Part shown: piece by piece, positions 28,684-36,774 of the stretch | How positions within the stretch are numbered: the stretch's first letter is position 1 | Layout: every line of letters starts with the position of its first letter | Source: Pseudoxanthomonas japonensis | GTDB lineage: Bacteria > Pseudomonadota > Gammaproteobacteria > Xanthomonadales > Xanthomonadaceae | DNA: 52,863 bases | Reading direction: 5' to 3' | Assembly (NCBI RefSeq): GCF_010093445.1 | Contig: NZ_PDWW01000029.1 | Location: forward strand, 1-52,863 | Notes under the pieces: generated by a model | What the model was told of the DNA's origin: nothing | Databases searched by the model: none | Seen by the model: only the letters and a program-made list of their open reading frames with translations | Program-made: the position numbers and the translations under genes

Positions 28684-29757
28684 ATGCCATTCCAACCTGT
28701 CGCCCGATCCCGCCGGAAACGCGCGGGCATGGCGCTACTGGCCATGCTGGCCGCCGCCGTGGCGCCTGCCGGTGCCGAGGAAAAGCCGCAATGGCGTCGC
28801 GCCGTCGAAGCGGCGAACGAACTCTCGTACGAGTGCTTCGGCGAGAAGAAGGACGCCGACTGCGAGGCGATGATCCGCCACTACGATGCGGCGATGGCGG
28901 CGCCGGACGCCGATGAGGGTGTCCGTCACGAAGTCTTCAAGTACCGCCTGAATGCGGTTGCCGCGTACGGCGGCAATCTCGTGGAGGCGGGCGATACAGC
29001 ACGTGCATTGTCCGTGCTGTACGCCGGGCACAAGGAGATGCAAAAACACCTGGACGGCGGCAAGCATGCGCATACCGTGATCGACAACCTGCGCCTGCAG
29101 GGTCATTTCCTGAAGGCGCTGGTCGCGTCCGGCGACCTGGAGAATGCGGACGCGGTGGTGGACCTGCCGCGCCAGGTGGTGCCCCACTACTACGAACGGC
29201 TCGACACCTCCCGCGACAACGAAAGAACGATGGCGCTGATCGCCGAGGGCGTGGTACGCAGCGAAGCATTGGAAACCGACTATGGCAACGCCCTGATCGC
29301 CCATTCCAGTGCGCTGGGAGGCGACCCGCGCGCGAAGGCGGTGCGCGCTGACGCCATCGTGGCGTACCGCAACGCGTTGCAGTGGCTGCAGCGCGGCGAC
29401 GCGGAGGGCTGGTCCATGCCATTCGAGGGCACCAACGCGATCCGGTTCGCGGAGCTCAACAACGCACTCGGCAAGGCACTGTTCGCGTCCGGCGATCGCA
29501 AGGGCGCGGTCGAGGCGCACAACCTCGCGTTTGTCGCGGCCCAGTGCAAGGGCTTCGACGACGGCTCGCTGCATGACTTCGACAAGATCACCGCGGCCCG
29601 GCCGTGCCGGGAGGCGGTGGCGGGCTACATGGCGGCGTCCGGCGAGACGCAGCGGCTCGCGAAGGACGCGGCAGAAGCGATGTACCGGCAGCAGATGGAT
29701 CTGTACGGAACCGACATCAGCAAGCTGCTGCGGGCAGCGCCGAAACAGGCGGATTGA
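28684..29757 (+). CDS. Exported protein with helical repeat-like body (357 aa)
   Basis: This is an unrecognised exported protein. A basic N-terminus and hydrophobic stretch (RSRRKRAGMALLAMLAAAVAP) form a signal peptide ending near residue 32. The mature part is almost wholly helical, with TPR-like helix pairs such as LNNALGKALFASGDRKGAVEAHNLAF. Cys residues occur near CFGEKKDADCEAM, AAQCKGF and RPCREA. The start may be the GTG at 28681 or the ATG at 28684; GAGGA lies upstream at a suitable distance for either. It is the second gene of the exported-protein cluster, 130 bases after the first. Confidence 0.65.
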   Translation: MPFQPVARSRRKRAGMALLAMLAAAVAPAGAEEKPQWRRAVEAANELSYECFGEKKDADCEAMIRHYDAAMAAPDADEGVRHEVFKYRLNAVAAYGGNLVEAGDTARALSVLYAGHKEMQKHLDGGKHAHTVIDNLRLQGHFLKALVASGDLENADAVVDLPRQVVPHYYERLDTSRDNERTMALIAEGVVRSEALETDYGNALIAHSSALGGDPRAKAVRADAIVAYRNALQWLQRGDAEGWSMPFEGTNAIRFAELNNALGKALFASGDRKGAVEAHNLAFVAAQCKGFDDGSLHDFDKITAARPCREAVAGYMAASGETQRLAKDAAEAMYRQQMDLYGTDISKLLRAAPKQAD

Positions 29758-29849
29758 GCCGGTCCGGTGTAGCGCAGTCCAGGCATCTGTCGAAAAGCAG
29801 CAAACATCCAAGCAAAACACGGCCCGGACGGGCGACAAGGAAGAAGCGA

Positions 29850-30443
29850 ATGAATGTCTCCCACAAGATATGGCTCCTGGCACTGCTGGCCGCGCCATTT
29901 CCGGTACATGCGCAACAGCAGACGGTGGAGGGCGCCCACCTGTTTCTCTCGAAAGTGGTCGAGCAAGGCGCAACCACGTTCGAGATCGATAGCGGGAGTG
30001 GCTGGAACACCGTGAGCGCGGACAAGTCCTACTGCCGCTACTACAACTACGACACGGCTTCCGGCATCAGGGCAGGGGAGTACGGCTGTGGGGACTACAA
30101 GACGTCGACCCATCGCGTAGCGGATTTCAAGCTGACGTCTATCACCAAACTGGTGCGTTGTTCCTCGCAGATCTCCACACCGGAGGTCCAGGCGAAGCAA
30201 ATCGAGGTCGATGACGGTCCGAAGAACTACTGGAACGTCCGCCTGCCTTACCGCAAGCCATCGTATGTCATCGACTGGGACAAGGCGGCAGAGGTCAGGC
30301 AGGAAGGCAGCAGTGTGGTCGTGCGCGGGATCAAGCCCGCCATGCGCTTCAACCTGGCCTCGGAGCCGCTGGCCACACGCGTGGCTTATGCGATGGAATT
30401 CCTGCGCACCCAGTGCGACGCCACGTCGGGAACGGGGTTCTGA
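29850..30443 (+). CDS. Exported protein, paralogue of 31273-31824 (197 aa)
   Basis: A signal peptide covers residues 1-21 (cleavage after PVHA). The mature protein begins QQQTVEGAHLFLSK and ends RVAYAMEFLRTQCDATSGTGF. The protein at 31273 shows the same order of motifs: AQ-QTVE-A at the start, an RC-S-I motif in the middle, a W-plus-EV strand, and RVAYA-EFLRT-CDA-GTGF at the end. They are therefore full-length paralogues. The first has extra Cys residues (62, 80). No known domain was recognised. The stop overlaps the next gene's ATG as TGATG, so the two are translationally coupled. Confidence 0.68.
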   Translation: MNVSHKIWLLALLAAPFPVHAQQQTVEGAHLFLSKVVEQGATTFEIDSGSGWNTVSADKSYCRYYNYDTASGIRAGEYGCGDYKTSTHRVADFKLTSITKLVRCSSQISTPEVQAKQIEVDDGPKNYWNVRLPYRKPSYVIDWDKAAEVRQEGSSVVVRGIKPAMRFNLASEPLATRVAYAMEFLRTQCDATSGTGF

Positions 30444-31231
30444 TGAAACGGCGATGGACACCATGCGCGCTGGTTGCCATGACGGTGATGGTGGCGGCTG
30501 CGCCTGTCGTTCAAGCGCAGCAGGACGAAAGAAGCTACATCATCATCTCCGCGCCAAGTTGCAGCGCGGACCGGCTGGACCTTTGCAGCAGCCCGCAGGA
30601 CAAGGCGCGTGCCGAAGCCGAAAGGCGCGCCCGCGACGAGAAGGCGGCCGAGGCCCGCCGCGCGCAGGCGCGTCGTGACACGATGATCAATGAAGAGATG
30701 GCGCGGTTGGGCATGGCACCCCACCGGCGCGCGGAAGCCGAGCGGCTGACCGATATGCGGCTGGCGGCGGAAAAGGCGCGCGGTGGCGCCAAGCCGCCGG
30801 ACCCCGCGGCCTCGGGCCAGCCGGACGATGCCGCGACCGCCGGGCGCAAGCGCCGCGAAGCGCTCGAAGCCGAGCGGGCGGAACGCGAGCGGGCTGAAGC
30901 CGAAGCGAAGAAGAAGCGCGAGGACGACCTGCGCAAGCACCTGGCGGCGGAGCGGGCCGGCATCCGCCTGCGCGCGCTCAAGTGCGGCGGGCAGGACACC
31001 GTCACCGGCACGCGCCCCGCGGTCTCGCCGCGCATCGCCAACTGCATCTCCGTCCAGTACGAGGCGCGTTGTCCCGGCGTACCGCAAGGCCAGGGCATCA
31101 ACATGGTGTTCGCCAATTTCGTCGGAGGGAACTCCTGTTACGGAGACACCCAGAAGCTCAATCCACCTCTGGCTTGCAAGCCCGAGACTGCCATCGTTGA
31201 CGTACGTTCGGTGACAGTCTGCGGCTGGTAA
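30443..31231 (+). CDS. Exported protein with charged helix and C-terminal six-Cys domain (262 aa)
   Basis: A signal peptide covers about residues 1-25 (VMVAAAPVVQA). A highly charged Ala/Arg/Glu-rich helical region follows (about 52-172), probably coiled coil. The C-terminal domain has Cys at 181, 201, 210, 232, 245 and 260 with the motif VQYEARCPGVPQG. It matches the C-terminal domain of the 653-residue protein at 26592 in order, spacing (20/9/22/13/15 against 19/9/21/16/15) and motif, so the two proteins share an architecture of helical stalk plus Cys-rich head. No known domain was recognised. It is coupled by TGATG to the gene before it. Confidence 0.68.
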   Translation: MKRRWTPCALVAMTVMVAAAPVVQAQQDERSYIIISAPSCSADRLDLCSSPQDKARAEAERRARDEKAAEARRAQARRDTMINEEMARLGMAPHRRAEAERLTDMRLAAEKARGGAKPPDPAASGQPDDAATAGRKRREALEAERAERERAEAEAKKKREDDLRKHLAAERAGIRLRALKCGGQDTVTGTRPAVSPRIANCISVQYEARCPGVPQGQGINMVFANFVGGNSCYGDTQKLNPPLACKPETAIVDVRSVTVCGW

Positions 31232-31272
31232 TCCGGTGGCTACTGAAGCCTCCCAACCTCGGAAGATCGTCC

Positions 31273-31824
31273 ATGAGAAAACACCTGCTTGTTCCTGCTC
31301 TACTCCTGTTGCCATGCGTCGGTCTACATGCGCAGGAGGGCGCCCAGACGGTGGAGAACGCGCAGAAGTTCATTGCGCTGACCTTGCCCGACAACCGATA
31401 CGTGCCCGGCGACCTCTTCCATGTGCTCGACGAAGCAAAGAAGGTGGGCGGCGCCGCGATACGGGGTACGGGGAGAATCACCGATGCGAATGCGCTGGCG
31501 CGCTGCAGGTCGAGGATCCTCTTCGACATGTCGGCGGTAACGATGGAAGGCTGGCCGAGTGGTCGACCCAGCCAGAGCAAGATGTATTACCTGCCCGATA
31601 CGTTTCCCGACGCTTACCCAAAATGGGGAACCAACAAGGAAGGATTCTCCTGGGGTGACGTGAAGGAAGTGAAGGCCGAGGGCACGGACGTCATCCTGCT
31701 CTTTAAGGGTGGTTTGGCGCATTCGCGCATCTACCTGGGTGCGGAGACTCTGGCGTCGCGCGTCGCGTATGCCATCGAGTTCCTGCGTACCAGTTGCGAC
31801 GCTGCTGCCGGTACCGGCTTCTGA
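31273..31824 (+). CDS. Exported protein, paralogue of 29850-30443 (183 aa)
   Basis: A signal peptide covers about residues 1-20 (LLVPALLLLPCVGLHA). The mature part begins QEGAQTVENAQKFIA and ends ASRVAYAIEFLRTSCDAAAGTGF, mirroring its paralogue two genes upstream. The middle is shorter and keeps only two mature Cys residues (78 and 175). Local G+C is below the window's usual level: a 60-base block at 31261 counted to 52%. The gene may have been acquired or evolve under different constraint. Function unknown. Confidence 0.67.
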   Translation: MRKHLLVPALLLLPCVGLHAQEGAQTVENAQKFIALTLPDNRYVPGDLFHVLDEAKKVGGAAIRGTGRITDANALARCRSRILFDMSAVTMEGWPSGRPSQSKMYYLPDTFPDAYPKWGTNKEGFSWGDVKEVKAEGTDVILLFKGGLAHSRIYLGAETLASRVAYAIEFLRTSCDAAAGTGF

Positions 31825-31826
31825 AC

Positions 31827-32381
31827 ATGATGCGTTTGAGTCTGTCATTCGCCATGCTGCTGGCGTGTTTCCCTGCGCATGCGGACTCGTGGGCACCGCC
31901 CGGCGTACAGGTGAAAGCCAGCGCATCGGGCGCGTATCTGGTTCGTATGGAGCCCGGTCGGCGCGGTCTGAAGCCGGCAGGTACGACGATCTGCCGCTAC
32001 GATGCCAAGGCCGAGCGCTACACGCGATCGACGGCGTACGTGCCCCCGCATGCGATTTCGCCAGTCGATCCAGTGCTTGCCGGCAACGGCACGGTGGTGG
32101 CACTCGATGAATGGGCGCAGGTGGGGCGCGGCGTCGTGCTCACCGTGCATGCTGCCGACGGCACGCCCACGCATCGCTACACCTTGTCGAGCTTGCTGGG
32201 CGAAAAGGCGGCCGTGGCCGCGCCCGCTACCGTCAGTTCCACGTGGTGGCGCTGTGGCGAACCTGCGTTGATTGCAGGCGGCCATGTCGTGCGTGTGGTC
32301 ACCTACGACGAAGGCGAACTGCGTGTGGATTTGCGAGACGGCACCGTCGATTACACGCCCGGTGACGGACGCTGCCAGTAG
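31827..32381 (+). CDS. Small exported hypothetical protein (184 aa)
   Basis: The N-terminus MMRLSLSFAMLLACFPAHA is a signal peptide cleaved near residue 19. The mature protein is beta-rich, with SGAYLVRMEPGRRG, STWWRCGEPALIAGGHVVRVV and a closing VDLRDGTVDYTPGDGRCQ. Three Cys residues remain in the mature part. It starts two bases after the previous stop; a second ATG directly follows the first. No family was recognised. It ends the exported-protein cluster, 15 bases before the convergent plsB stop. Confidence 0.62.
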   Translation: MMRLSLSFAMLLACFPAHADSWAPPGVQVKASASGAYLVRMEPGRRGLKPAGTTICRYDAKAERYTRSTAYVPPHAISPVDPVLAGNGTVVALDEWAQVGRGVVLTVHAADGTPTHRYTLSSLLGEKAAVAAPATVSSTWWRCGEPALIAGGHVVRVVTYDEGELRVDLRDGTVDYTPGDGRCQ

Positions 32382-32396
32382 GCGGCCGCGTTTCCG

Positions 32397-35075
32397 TCAG
32401 TCCTGCGGCACCGCCACAGGCTCGGCCGGCTTGGCCGCTTCCGGGCTGACCTTCTCGATGGTGTGGCGCAGTTCGCGGCCGAGGATGGCCTTGGCGTCGC
32501 GCGCCCAGGCGTCCAGGCGTTCGTCGAACAGCAGTTTGCTGTTCTCGTCGGGCCAGACCAGCTTCAGTTCGCGCAGCTTCTGGATGAAGCCGCGGAACAG
32601 TGTCTTGTCGAAGAACTCCGGCGCGGCCGGCGCGTACAGCAGGCTGAGGCGCTGCGCCGCCTGCTGGCACAGGCTTTCCAGTTCCGCCGCGCCCAGCGTG
32701 CCCGGGCCGTTCTTCACCAGCACCGAAATGGCGATGTAGTAGCGCTCGAACGCCTGCTGCAGCGAGTGGCCGATCGCACGCAGGCGGAACACCTCGTCGG
32801 TCTGGCCGGCGCTGCGCGCCAGGATGCCGCCATCGTCGTCGTTGACCTGCTGCAGCAGGCCTTCGCGGACGAACACCTCGATGGTGCGCTCCATGCGCTC
32901 GGCGAACTCGTCCTCGGTCCACGGCAGGAACAGCTCGGCCTGCAGGAACGGATACAGCGTGCGGCCCAGCCGCAGCACGCCGGCACGGCTCATGCGGCGG
33001 TTGTTCTGGAAGCAGCACGCGATCCACGACGAGGCCGTGAACAGGTGCAGCACGTTGTTGCGGTAATAACTGAGCAGCACGGCGGTGTCGTCGTCCACGC
33101 TCAGCACGTCGCCGAGCGGATGCTTGATCCGCTGCAGCATGTTGATGTCTTCGGCGTGGGAGATGATGCGGTCAGGCGAGTGCGGGGTGACGGTGACGCG
33201 GTCGGAGTAGGGCAACTCGGCCAGCAGCGTCTTCGACAGTTCGATCTGCGCGACCAGGTCGGCCTCGCCCATCGCGTGCTTCGGCGTGGACAGCAGCGCC
33301 AGCGCCAGCAGGTTGATCGGGTTCACGTCGGCGGCGCGGTTGATGTTGACCTGGATCTGCTGGGCCAGCGCATCGACGATGTCGGACAGCCACGAGGGCT
33401 TTTCCTCTTCACCGACCGGCGTGCCGTCCCACTCCGGCGCGTGCCTGGCGAGTGCGTCGTTCAACGGGATAGGCTCGCCGAAGTTCACCACCACCTGGCC
33501 GTAGTTCTGCCGCAGCACCTTGGGGATGCCCCACAGCACGGCCCAGATGGATTCCTTCTCCTTCGGCCGGCCGCTGAGTTCGTCCAGGTAGCTGGTGCCT
33601 TCCAGCAGTTTCTCGTAGCCGATGTAGACCGGCTGGAACAGCACCGGCTTGCGCGGCTGGCGCAGGAACGCGCGCAGCGTCATCGAGATCATGCCGCCCT
33701 TCGGCGGCAGCAGCCGGCCGGTGCGCGAGCGACCGCCTTCGATGAAGTACTCCAGCGAGTAGCCACCGGACACCAGCTGCGCCACATATTCGGTGAACAC
33801 GGCCGAGTACAGCGGGTTGCCACGGAAGCTGCGGCGCATGAAGAACGCGCCGCCCTTGCGCAGCAGCGTGCCCACCACCGGCAGGTTGAGGTTGATGCCG
33901 GCCGCGATGTGCGGCGGCACGATGCCGCGTTCGTACAGCAGGTACGACAGCAGCAGGTAGTCCATATGGCTGCGGTGGCAGGGCACGTAGACGACTTCGT
34001 GGCCGGGTGCGGCTTCCTTGAACTTGTCCAGGTGGTGGACCAGCACGCCGTCGTAGATCTGGTTCCACACGTGGCTCAACAGGAAGCTGGCCGAGCGCAC
34101 CACCGGATTGGAGTAGTCGGCGGCGATTTCCCAGGCGTAGGCGTGCGCCTTCTTCCACGCGTCCTCGGGCTTGGACTTGTCGCGCCGGGCCTGTTCGGCG
34201 ATGGCGTCCTTCACCGGCTCGGCGGCCAGCACCTGGTCGACCAGCAGGCGGCGCGTGGACAGGTCGGGGCCGATGACGGCCTCACGGATGCGGTGGAAGT
34301 GCGTGCGCAGCACACGCGAGAGCTTGCGGACCGTGCGCTCGGGCTCCAGGCCTTCGTCGACGGTGCCGCGCAGCGAGACCGGCGGCGCGAAGCGCACGAT
34401 GGTGCCGCGGCCGTTGAGCAGGATGGCGAGCAGGCGGCGGAAGCGGCCCACGATCGCCCAGTTCTCGGAGAACAGCACCGAGAACCAGCCGCTCTGCTTG
34501 TCGGGCGCGCGGCCGACGAAGATCGACACCGGCACCAGTTGCACGTCAAGGTCCGGCTGGGCGCGATGCGCCTGCAGCAGCTTGGCCAGCGAGCCGGAAT
34601 GCGTCTTGGCGCTGACCTGGTCGGGAATCAGCGTGCTGGCGTTGCGGCGCGACAGCGCCACGTAGGCGCGCTTGCGACCGAGGGGATTGCCGCCGACCGG
34701 CAGCGGCACCAGCGGCGAGGGCAGACCGGCGTCGCGGCAGGCGCGGTCGAGGATCAGCGCGTTCGACAGGCCGTAGTCTTCCAGCACGTAGCAGACCGGA
34801 CGGCCGTCGAGCAGATCGGCCGGCACCCCGGGTTCGATGTTCAACGCCAGCCACGGGTCCGCCAGTCGCCCCAGCAGGCGCGCCCACAGCGGGCGCTTGG
34901 CTTGGCGGGCGGCGGTGTACGGTGCCATCGGTACGCCCGCGGTCACCGGTGCATCAGCGGCGGCCACGGGGTCGGCCGATGCGTCGGACGCAGGCGCGTC
35001 CGACGTCGCGGGTTTCTTCTCCGGCGGCGTCGGGGTCGGGCCGTCCGGGAACGGCAGGGAATTCTGTTCAGGCAT
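32397..35075 (-). CDS. plsB: Glycerol-3-phosphate 1-O-acyltransferase PlsB
   Basis: The 892-residue protein catalyses the first acylation of glycerol-3-phosphate in phospholipid synthesis at the inner membrane. The catalytic HX4D motif is CHRSHMD (His367, Asp372). The second acyltransferase block is YFIEGGRSRTGRLLPPKGGM, and PVYIGYEKLLEG is the later conserved block. The first 50 residues are an Ala/Pro/Asp-rich tail. Length is typical of the long PlsB class. I use the ATG at 35075 (MPEQNSLP); an in-frame ATG three codons earlier lies only a few bases from a CATAAT element and is less likely. It is convergent with the exported-protein cluster. Confidence 0.95.
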   Translation of the reverse strand: MPEQNSLPFPDGPTPTPPEKKPATSDAPASDASADPVAAADAPVTAGVPMAPYTAARQAKRPLWARLLGRLADPWLALNIEPGVPADLLDGRPVCYVLEDYGLSNALILDRACRDAGLPSPLVPLPVGGNPLGRKRAYVALSRRNASTLIPDQVSAKTHSGSLAKLLQAHRAQPDLDVQLVPVSIFVGRAPDKQSGWFSVLFSENWAIVGRFRRLLAILLNGRGTIVRFAPPVSLRGTVDEGLEPERTVRKLSRVLRTHFHRIREAVIGPDLSTRRLLVDQVLAAEPVKDAIAEQARRDKSKPEDAWKKAHAYAWEIAADYSNPVVRSASFLLSHVWNQIYDGVLVHHLDKFKEAAPGHEVVYVPCHRSHMDYLLLSYLLYERGIVPPHIAAGINLNLPVVGTLLRKGGAFFMRRSFRGNPLYSAVFTEYVAQLVSGGYSLEYFIEGGRSRTGRLLPPKGGMISMTLRAFLRQPRKPVLFQPVYIGYEKLLEGTSYLDELSGRPKEKESIWAVLWGIPKVLRQNYGQVVVNFGEPIPLNDALARHAPEWDGTPVGEEEKPSWLSDIVDALAQQIQVNINRAADVNPINLLALALLSTPKHAMGEADLVAQIELSKTLLAELPYSDRVTVTPHSPDRIISHAEDINMLQRIKHPLGDVLSVDDDTAVLLSYYRNNVLHLFTASSWIACCFQNNRRMSRAGVLRLGRTLYPFLQAELFLPWTEDEFAERMERTIEVFVREGLLQQVNDDDGGILARSAGQTDEVFRLRAIGHSLQQAFERYYIAISVLVKNGPGTLGAAELESLCQQAAQRLSLLYAPAAPEFFDKTLFRGFIQKLRELKLVWPDENSKLLFDERLDAWARDAKAILGRELRHTIEKVSPEAAKPAEPVAVPQD

Positions 35076-35088
35076 CGGCCGCATTATG
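35076..35088 (-). promoter_or_regulatory. Candidate -10 hexamer for plsB, seven bases before the start
   Basis: The minus strand reads CATAAT at 35083-35088, followed by seven bases and the plsB ATG at 35075. It is another candidate for a leaderless or very short-leader transcript. Confidence 0.3.
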
Positions 35089-35204
35089 GCCCACGCCCGT
35101 GGCCGGCTGGAAAGCGGTTACAGCGTCCGCCGCCGCCCCTGTCGGCATTCCGGGGCTCTTCGGGCGGCGGGAAGAAATCCTGCAAGTGTCTGAAACGCAA
35201 GGAT

Positions 35205-35579
35205 TCACCGCCCCCGGTACGGCTCGCAACCGACGCCATCGTTGTCGCGGTCCAGGTGAGGTCCGTAGCCGGGATCGCCCCGCCGTACCGGCGCTGCGCC
35301 ATGCGCGCGGGCTTCGTCGCAGTTGCGGAAGGCGCGCCCCGGCCCTGCGCCGTCAAGGCGCGCGGGCCCGGAGGATGCGGGGCGTTGGTCGGGCGCGGGT
35401 GCGGTCAGCGTCGTGCGGGGCGGGGTGCCGCCGCGATGGCAGTGGTACTCGCCGGTCTTCCGGTTCGTATGACAACCGTGCTTGTCGAGACCGCCCGGAT
35501 GCGCATGCGTGGCGGACACGCATGCCATCAGCGTGGCCAGCGCCAAGACCGTGATCGCGCAGGACCGCCGGTTCGTCAC
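35205..35579 (-). CDS. Exported excalibur calcium-binding domain protein (124 aa)
   Basis: This small protein has a signal peptide (about residues 1-24, ending in SATHAH). It is followed by a GGLDKHGCHTNRKTGEYHCH motif, seen in YHYH-like small exported proteins. A Pro/Ala linker leads to a C-terminal excalibur domain with NCDEARAHGAAP and DRDNDGVGCEP. That domain's DxDxDG pattern binds calcium in related proteins. The GTG at 35579 overlaps the TGA of the lipoprotein gene before it as GTGA. Its role is unknown; extracytoplasmic location is clear. Confidence 0.8.
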   Translation of the reverse strand: MTNRRSCAITVLALATLMACVSATHAHPGGLDKHGCHTNRKTGEYHCHRGGTPPRTTLTAPAPDQRPASSGPARLDGAGPGRAFRNCDEARAHGAAPVRRGDPGYGPHLDRDNDGVGCEPYRGR

Positions 35580-36508
35580 GGCGGCGATGGCGTCTCTTCT
35601 TCGGCGGGCGGCGCCGGCAGCGTGTCCGGCGCGGGCGTCGCCGCCGCCAGTACCTCGTCGGCATGCCTGAGGTAGTCGCTGAGGTACCACCGGCCGTCGC
35701 GCCGGGTCAGGCTGACCACGGTATCGATCTCGCGTTCGCCCAGCGGGTAGTGGATGCGCACCGTGGCGGTGTCGCCCTTCTGTTCGACCAGGCCGGTGCG
35801 CAGGTCGGTGAAGGTGGCATCCAGCGGCAGCCCATAACGCGTGAACGTGGCCTTGGCCTCGATGAAGAACGGCGTCAGCCGCCGCAGGCTATCGGTCATG
35901 CCGGCGTCGTTGAGCGCCTGTTCGGTGGTCAGCCCAGTGCGTCGCGCGGCCGGCGCGAGCCGCGCCAGCGAGGCCTTGGCCAGTGCGGGATCGCCGAGTG
36001 GCGCCTGCTGCGCCCAGTCGCCGAGGGCCGCGATCACCTGCGCGTAGTGGTCGCGTTCCTCCTGGGTGTAGTCGCCTTCGTTCTTCACGTATTGCACGCC
36101 GAACAGGCCCAGCGTGCGAGCGGCCTCCTTCAGGTCGCGGTCCTGGCGGGCGAACTGGCGGTCAAAGCTGCGTTGCAGGGTCTTCTCCGCGTCCTTCGCC
36201 GACAGCGCGGCCAGCATCGGCACCAGTTTGTCGTCCAGCGGCAGTTCGGTGAGCGGCCAGCGGCTGTGGCCGGCACGCCAGGCGGCGTCCAATCGTGCGT
36301 GCACATCGGGCGGCACGGCATCGCGGGCGAAGCCGACCAGGTCGTTGCGCTGCAGGTGCGAGGCCAACTGGCGGACGGCGGCGGCCGGCTCGCTGGCGGC
36401 GCCGGCGAGTTCCACGGGTTCGCGCTTCTTGCAGGCGGCGATCAGCAGCAGCGACAGCCCGAGGGCTGCCAGCACGCGCAGGACGGACGCGGACGGCTTC
36501 GGCTTCAT
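35576..36508 (-). CDS. Lipoprotein of unknown function (310 aa)
   Basis: The signal peptide ends LGLSLLLIAACKK, a good lipobox (Cys at about residue 25). The mature part is helical and charged, with QLASHLQRNDLVGFARDAVPP and QRSFDRQFARQDRDL. It ends in a beta-rich part (ATVRIHYPLGEREIDTVVSLTRRDGRWYLSDYLRH, quoted in part only by position 240-285) and a Pro/Glu tail. The C-terminal portion resembles NTF2-like lipoprotein segments, but I cannot name a family. The ATG at 36508 gives the signal peptide directly. It is coupled to the excalibur-domain gene through GTGA. Confidence 0.7.
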   Translation of the reverse strand: MKPKPSASVLRVLAALGLSLLLIAACKKREPVELAGAASEPAAAVRQLASHLQRNDLVGFARDAVPPDVHARLDAAWRAGHSRWPLTELPLDDKLVPMLAALSAKDAEKTLQRSFDRQFARQDRDLKEAARTLGLFGVQYVKNEGDYTQEERDHYAQVIAALGDWAQQAPLGDPALAKASLARLAPAARRTGLTTEQALNDAGMTDSLRRLTPFFIEAKATFTRYGLPLDATFTDLRTGLVEQKGDTATVRIHYPLGEREIDTVVSLTRRDGRWYLSDYLRHADEVLAAATPAPDTLPAPPAEEETPSPP

Positions 36509-36598
36509 GCGGTGTGACTCCCCAGTCGCCCCGCATCTTCGCGGCCGGCGCGGGAGGCGGCAAGCATGGCCGTCGCAAGTTGCCGGTCGCCGGACCAT

Positions 36599-36638
36599 AA
36601 AAAAGGAGGCCGGGCGTCTTGCGACGTCGCGACCTCCT
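36599..36638 (-). terminator. Rho-independent terminator downstream of pyrF or candidate RNA
   Basis: On the minus strand AGGAGG pairs with CCTCCT around a GC-rich interior that contains the perfect palindrome GCGACGTCGC, and the stem is followed by TTTTTT. This is the clearest intrinsic terminator in the window. It lies 128 bases after the pyrF stop and 91 bases before the next gene start. Confidence 0.7.
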
Positions 36639-36739
36639 GAAATCCGGTCGAAACCGGAGGACGAAGTGTTGTGGCACATCTCCGGCCCAGAGGCCGGATG
36701 CGCACAGACTACCCGCGCCCGAATGCTAAGGCAACACCT
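36599..36739 (-). ncRNA. Candidate structured small RNA downstream of pyrF
   Basis: The gap between pyrF and the lipoprotein gene lacks a protein gene but is highly organised on the minus strand. A promoter-like pair lies at the pyrF stop (TTCAAT at 36769-36774, 17 bases, TATATC at 36746-36751). Three hairpins then follow. The first has stem TCCGGCC/GGCCGGA at 36681-36698. The second has stem TCCGGT/ACCGGA with a UUCG loop at 36643-36658. The third is closed by AGGAGG/CCTCCT at 36604-36638 and followed by six U. The expected transcript would be about 140 bases. It could instead be the 3' UTR of pyrF. No known RNA family was recognised. Confidence 0.4.
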
Positions 36740-36745
36740 GAAATA

Positions 36746-36774
36746 GATATAGGTAAGCTATTGAATTAATTGAA
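36746..36774 (-). promoter_or_regulatory. Candidate AT-rich promoter at the end of pyrF
   Basis: TTCAAT at 36769-36774 and TATATC at 36746-36751 are separated by 17 bases on the minus strand, within an unusually AT-rich patch. The -35 half overlaps the last pyrF codons, where TTCAAT occurs twice. Confidence 0.35.

Noticed and set aside
32463..35675. A 1070-codon open frame on the plus strand
   Set aside because: It is antisense to plsB; the translation lacks recognisable motifs and is rich in His, Val, Arg and Gln, as expected from the reverse of a G+C-rich gene.
36599..36679. A longer N-terminus for the lipoprotein at 36508
   Set aside because: The extension runs through the terminator and hairpins and would bury the lipoprotein signal peptide.
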